Assembly (NCBI GenBank): GCA_001821915.1
Contig: MHOR01000002.1
Span: 9,411 to 40,485, forward strand
Length of the DNA stretch: 31,075 nucleotides
DNA from: Candidatus Staskawiczbacteria bacterium RIFCSPHIGHO2_02_FULL_34_10
Lineage (GTDB): Bacteria; Patescibacteriota; Minisyncoccia; Minisyncoccales; Staskawiczbacteraceae
Direction of reading: 5' to 3'
Position 1 is the first letter of the stretch. Each line of letters starts with the position of its first letter. Position numbers and translations under genes: made by a program. Of this stretch, positions 27,808 through 31,075 are shown piece by piece. Under the pieces are notes generated by a model. The model ran no database searches. It had not been told where the DNA came from and saw only the letters and a program-made list of their open reading frames with translations.

Positions 27808-28429
27808 CTACTTGGGTTGCATAATACCCGTCGGAGAATACGGGTCGAGTCGGTTAAAGCGTAGCTCATGTTCGTTGTCGTCCGTGACAAACTGTGTGCC
27901 GTCTTCGTTCAGATCGTACGACATGGATTTACGAGCTGGCCGGTCCATGGTAGAAACATTGGGGTTTTCCATGATTGAGAAGGCATCCCAGACCATCCGA
28001 CCAGTCCGACCGAGTCGTCCTTCGGGACCGACGAGTTTGAGCGGAATCGTGTCGTCGCCGGTGGTCATGCCGATGTCGTCGTGAAACTCCTTGTGCGGAA
28101 CGAGGTAGTGTTGTTGGCACACTTCCTGCATGGTCGCGTAGCGATGAACTTTGGCCTCGGCGGTCTGTTGAAGCATCCCACCCACGGACTTTGCAGGCGT
28201 AGGCAACGGCCGTGTCGTCGTTGAAGACGTGGTCGGGGCCGACCTGATGCAGAGCTTCCACATCCAGTCCTGTTTCTTCTTTTACCTCACGCACGAGCGC
28301 GACTTGGTCAGTTTCACCTTCCTCCACGCGTCCACCAGGAAGGTTCCATCCTTTGCCGTCCATACGTTCGGACAGCAAGAGTGTCTTGCCCTTCGTGATG
28401 AGAGCGAAGACGCCGCGAGTTTTGGCCAT
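27808..28429 (-). pseudogene. Nudix hydrolase, frame-disrupted, GC-rich
   Basis: The start ATG at 28429 has GGAGG 9 nt upstream and a good promoter (28493-28521). The product begins MAKTRGVFALITKGKTLLLS and has a complete Nudix box (G-x5-E-x7-REV-KEE-TGL). After VAYACKVRG, near 28178-28187, the sensible sequence moves to another frame (GGMLQQTAEAKVHRYATMQE) and continues to a stop at 27808. One base too many in a G-rich stretch explains this. The region is visibly GC-rich against its AT-rich surroundings, suggesting transfer. It could also be a sequencing or assembly error. Confidence 0.75.
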
Positions 28430-28492
28430 GGCTAAATTCCTCCGAAAAGTTGACAATGATCTGCCTTGGAACACCCAAGACTCAATAGCGAA

Positions 28493-28521
28493 ATACTATC
28501 ATAATTGAATACTTATGTCAA
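28493..28521 (-). promoter_or_regulatory. Promoter of the Nudix gene
   Basis: On the minus strand: TTGACA (28521-28516), 17 nt, TAGTAT (28498-28493). It is back to back with the murA promoter, the -35 boxes being 4 nt apart. Confidence 0.82.
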
Positions 28522-28525
28522 TGGT

Positions 28526-28554
28526 TTGACATTGAAAATAAAAAAGAATAATAT
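28526..28554 (+). promoter_or_regulatory. Promoter of murA
   Basis: TTGACA (28526-28531), 17 nt, TAATAT (28549-28554). The transcript would begin near 28561 and contain the whole 28560-28689 hairpin. Confidence 0.82.
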
Positions 28555-28559
28555 AAGCT

Positions 28560-28689
28560 ATAAAATAGTTATCAGTTAAAGTTTTAGTCCGATAGTTTTT
28601 GGTTGGATATCATTGTAAAACTAACAACTAGTTAACTAAAACTAATAACCGCGCTGAAAGTGCGGCGTAACTTAAAACTAAAAACTATC
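28560..28689 (+). repeat. Heptad hairpin leader of murA, TAGTT family
   Basis: TAGTTAT, CAGTTAA, AGTTTTA and TAGTTTT units pair with AACTAAA, ACTAATAACC and TTAAAACTAAAAACTA. A GC-rich part (CCGCGCTGAAAGTGCGG) forms an extra arm at 28649-28665. The murA ATG follows the right arm after TC. Relative of the 676-769 element. Confidence 0.7.
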
Positions 28690-29952
28690 ATGGCAGAGAA
28701 ATTTATCATAAATGGCAATAGGGAGTTGCAAGGAGAAATTGAGGTGAGAGGATCAAAAAATGCGGCAGGACCTTGTCTTGCGGCGGTTTTGTTAACTCAC
28801 GATGAATGCATTATTGATAATGTGCCTTTAATTTCAGATGTTAAAAACCAAATAGATATTTTAAAAAGTTTGGGAGTTACAGTTGAATATATATCAGAAC
28901 GAAAAATAAAATTTAAAGCAGAACATGTGGATGTAGAAAAAATGGACTTAGAAAAATTTTCAAAAACCAGAATGTCAGTTGTTTTTGTTGGGTCGCTATT
29001 AACACGCTTTCACTATTTTCAATTTTCTTCACCCGGTGGGGATAAAATTGGAATACGGCCAATTAATATTCAATTAAAAGCATTAGAAGCCTTAGGCGCT
29101 AGGATTAAAAAAGAGGGGGACTTATATAATGTATATAGAGAAGAACTTAAAGGAGCAGAAATAGTGTTAAGCGAATTCAGTCCTACGGCCACAGAAGCCT
29201 TGATGCTGGCGGCGGTTTTAGCCAAAGGAAAAACGGTTATTAAAGGGGCGGCTTCAGAATCGTCAGTGCAAGACTTGGGAAAAATGCTTTTAAAAATGGG
29301 AGCTAATATAAAAGGCAATGGAACACACACCCTTGAAATTGAAGGAGTAGAGGTGTTGCATGGATGCGAACATAAAGTGGTCGCTGATCACCTAGAAGCA
29401 GGAACTTTTATTGTAGCAGGAGCTTTAACTTCGGGAAAAGTGGTTGTAAAAAATATAGATTTTGATTACTTGGATGTATTTTTAGAAAAACTAAAAGAAA
29501 TTGGAGTTATTTTAGAAAAGGGCGATAACCAAGTAACGGTGTTTCATTCACCTCGTTTAAGCGCGGCAAAAGTACAGGCGCTTCCGCACCCAGGATTTCC
29601 CACTGATTTGCTTCCGATGATAGTTACGATTTTAACTAAGGCAGAAGGCAAGAGCTTAATTCACGATCCATTATACGAAGGCAGGTTTGGTTATATGCAT
29701 GAATTAAAAAAAATGGGCGCAGATATTGAAGTAGTGGATCCGCATCGTGCGTTTGTTTTTGGTCCTAAGAATATGGAAGGTGTAAGTGTGAATTCTTTAG
29801 ATGTAAGAGCTGGAGCAGTATTAATTTTGGCAGGAATTATGGCTGAGGGAAAAACTATCATAAGTGATGTGTTTCATATTGATCGCGGATATGAGAAAAT
29901 AGAAGAAAGATTACAAAAATTGGGAGCGGATATTAGGCGAATTTCGAATTAA
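28690..29952 (+). CDS. murA: UDP-N-acetylglucosamine 1-carboxyvinyltransferase (MurA), Cys-to-Asp form
   Basis: MurA transfers enolpyruvate to UDP-GlcNAc, the first committed step of peptidoglycan synthesis. I start at ATG 28690 (MAEKFIINGNRELQGEIEVR). The enzyme has Lys23 in GSKNAAG, RPINIQLKALEALGA and the late catalytic Asp in HPGFPTDLLP. At the position of the usual Cys115 the loop reads PGGDKIGIRP: Asp118, codon 29041-29043. That natural change is known to give fosfomycin resistance in other bacteria. The 420 residues are normal. Confidence 0.96.
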   Translation: MAEKFIINGNRELQGEIEVRGSKNAAGPCLAAVLLTHDECIIDNVPLISDVKNQIDILKSLGVTVEYISERKIKFKAEHVDVEKMDLEKFSKTRMSVVFVGSLLTRFHYFQFSSPGGDKIGIRPINIQLKALEALGARIKKEGDLYNVYREELKGAEIVLSEFSPTATEALMLAAVLAKGKTVIKGAASESSVQDLGKMLLKMGANIKGNGTHTLEIEGVEVLHGCEHKVVADHLEAGTFIVAGALTSGKVVVKNIDFDYLDVFLEKLKEIGVILEKGDNQVTVFHSPRLSAAKVQALPHPGFPTDLLPMIVTILTKAEGKSLIHDPLYEGRFGYMHELKKMGADIEVVDPHRAFVFGPKNMEGVSVNSLDVRAGAVLILAGIMAEGKTIISDVFHIDRGYEKIEERLQKLGADIRRISN

Positions 29953-30062
29953 TAATTTAGAATTTTGAATAACAATCTAATTCTGAATTATCGAAGCACG
30001 TTTTAAAATTAAATCATTTAAAATTTATTCGAAATTCAAAATTAAAAATTTAAAACTAGTTT
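29953..30062 (+). repeat. AATTTCG-family spacer shared with the rpsH leader
   Basis: TTTAGAATTTTGAATAAC and TCTAATTCTGAATTATCG are followed by CACGTTTTAAAATT, AATCATTTAAAATTTATTC and AAATTCAAAATTAAAAATT. The second part matches 6774-6832 almost base for base. The mreB ATG follows after ACTAGTTT. Confidence 0.75.
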
Positions 30063-31070
30063 ATGTTCAACAATAAAATAGCAATTGACCTTGGTACTTG
30101 TAATTCACTTGTTTATCTAAGAGGCAAGGGGGTTGTTTTAAGCGAACCTTCGGTAGTAGCTGTTTCTTTGTCTGATAATAAAATTCTTGCAGTTGGAGAA
30201 ATGGCAAAAGAAATGATAGGACGCACACCAGATAATATTAAAGTTTATCGACCTCTTAAAGATGGAGTTATAGCCGATTATAGAGTAACACAGGCTATGA
30301 TGCGCCACTTTATTTCAAAAACAACACGTGGTTCAAGATTTTTCAAACCAGAGTTAGTTATTTCAGTTCCTGCTGGAATTACTAGCACTGAAAGAAGGGC
30401 GGTAATTGAAGCCGCTTTATCTTCTGGCGCCCGTCAAGCATTTGTTGCTAAAGAACCTATATTAGCAGCAATTGGAGCTGGTATACCTATTAATTCTTGT
30501 TCGGGACATATGATTATTAATATTGGCGGAGGCACCTCTGAAGTTGCGGTAATTTCTTTGGGGGGAATTGTTACAGCTTATTCTGTAAGAGTAGCGGGTG
30601 ATAAAATAGATACAGCAATTGCAGCGTATATCAAGAAAAAATATAATTTAGCGATTGGAACCCAATCAGCAGAAGATATAAAAATAAAAGTTGGTACTGC
30701 GTTGCCTCAAAGAGAACCTAGATTTATGGAAATTCAGGGACGAGATTTAATTTTGGGTTTGCCACGCAACATTAAAATATCAAGTAATGAAGTGTGCGAG
30801 GCAATTTCTGATGTTTTAGCCGAAATTATTCAGGCAGTAAAACAGGTTTTAGCTGAAACTCCTCCCGAACTTTCAGCCGATATTATGAATAAAGGAATTA
30901 TTATGGCTGGCGGGGGGGCGTTACTGCCAAAAATTAACGAGCTTGTTGCTCAAAACACAGGAGTACCTTGTTTTATAGCTGAAGATCCACTATTTTGTGT
31001 TATAAAAGGCACAGGCATTGTATTAGAGCATTTAGAAGAATATAAAAAAGTGGTGATGTCAAAGAAATAA
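30063..31070 (+). CDS. mreB: Rod-shape actin homologue MreB
   Basis: MreB forms membrane-bound filaments that direct lateral wall synthesis. The 335 residues have the actin-fold nucleotide motifs IAIDLGTCNSLVYLRGKG (phosphate 1), MIINIGGGTSEVAVISLGG (phosphate 2) and IIMAGGGALLPKINELV (adenosine), plus the ISVPAGITSTERRAVIEAA connection. It follows murA, so the two probably form a cell-wall operon. There is no Shine-Dalgarno site. The window ends five bases after its stop. Confidence 0.97.
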   Translation: MFNNKIAIDLGTCNSLVYLRGKGVVLSEPSVVAVSLSDNKILAVGEMAKEMIGRTPDNIKVYRPLKDGVIADYRVTQAMMRHFISKTTRGSRFFKPELVISVPAGITSTERRAVIEAALSSGARQAFVAKEPILAAIGAGIPINSCSGHMIINIGGGTSEVAVISLGGIVTAYSVRVAGDKIDTAIAAYIKKKYNLAIGTQSAEDIKIKVGTALPQREPRFMEIQGRDLILGLPRNIKISSNEVCEAISDVLAEIIQAVKQVLAETPPELSADIMNKGIIMAGGGALLPKINELVAQNTGVPCFIAEDPLFCVIKGTGIVLEHLEEYKKVVMSKK

Positions 31071-31075
31071 TTATT

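Noticed and set aside
28170..28190. Programmed frameshift in the Nudix gene
   Set aside because: There is no slippery heptamer of the X-XXY-YYZ type and no downstream pseudoknot that I can see. A simple mutation or sequence error is more likely.
27808..28263. Separate 151-residue gene starting MWKLCIRSAP
   Set aside because: Its first 25 residues are the Nudix N-terminal coding region read in the wrong frame, with no start signal. It is better seen as the frame-shifted second half of the Nudix gene.

Overview
The window is an AT-rich bacterial chromosome segment dominated by the S10-spc-alpha ribosomal protein clusters. I infer a Candidate Phyla Radiation (Patescibacteria) genome, probably Parcubacteria-related. 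The reasons are: no rpmD (bL30) between rpsE and rplO, a drastically shortened alanyl-tRNA synthetase, an alpha subunit of RNA polymerase without its C-terminal domain, Lys-rich extensions on several ribosomal proteins, a baseplate-J-like membrane protein of a kind I recall from these genomes, and many small orphan genes. TGA is used as a stop (for example at 13544-13546), so the UGA-reassigned CPR lineages (Gracilibacteria, Absconditabacteria) are unlikely. The exact lineage cannot be fixed from sequence reading alone.

Layout. 46-7230: rplD, rplW, rplB, rpsS, rplV, rpsC, rplP, rpmC, rpsQ, rplN, rplX, rplE, rpsN, rpsH, all on the plus strand. 7242-7646: an interruption holding one small minus-strand gene with its own promoter and terminator. 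7661-11244: rplF, rplR, rpsE, rplO, secY. 11274-11668: a large multi-arm palindromic module and back-to-back terminators. 11673-12111: two small minus-strand genes. 12306-15156: adk, a second P-loop kinase-like gene, map and tpiA. 15223-16681: a 53-residue ORF, a hairpin array, a YkuK-family gene and a Cys-rich orphan. 16787-19864: alaS and a membrane protein. 19920-24751: infA, rpmJ, rpsM, rpsK, rpsD, rpoA, rplQ, rplM, rpsI. 24813-25934: a minus-strand PEGA-type protein. 26096-26755: three tandem paralogous small genes. 26933-27628: a minus-strand TIM-barrel-like protein. 27808-28429: a GC-rich, frame-disrupted minus-strand Nudix gene. 28690-31070: murA and mreB.

The most striking feature lies between the genes. 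Almost every spacer inside the ribosomal clusters is a long imperfect hairpin whose arms are built from degenerate 7-nt repeats. At least six unrelated heptad families occur (cores TAGAAAA, AAAATCA/AAAATGC, TTAGGTG, TAGTTAA, CGAATTA, AATTTCG), some carrying extra GC-rich hairpins at the tip. Start codons usually follow the right arm directly with no Shine-Dalgarno sequence, and in several families the left arm supplies the upstream stop codon. Two 132-133-bp elements with 14-15-bp terminal inverted repeats also sit exactly at gene junctions (map/tpiA and rplQ/rplM), and one structured module is shared by the secY and rplQ leaders.

Two styles of expression coexist. Housekeeping genes lack Shine-Dalgarno sequences, and several (infA, alaS, ykuK) have promoters so close that the mRNA should be leaderless. 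The small accessory genes have good promoters (TTGACA-like, 16-17 nt, TANNNT), strong AGGAGG-type sites and tight intrinsic terminators, so they look like self-contained cassettes set into the core operons.
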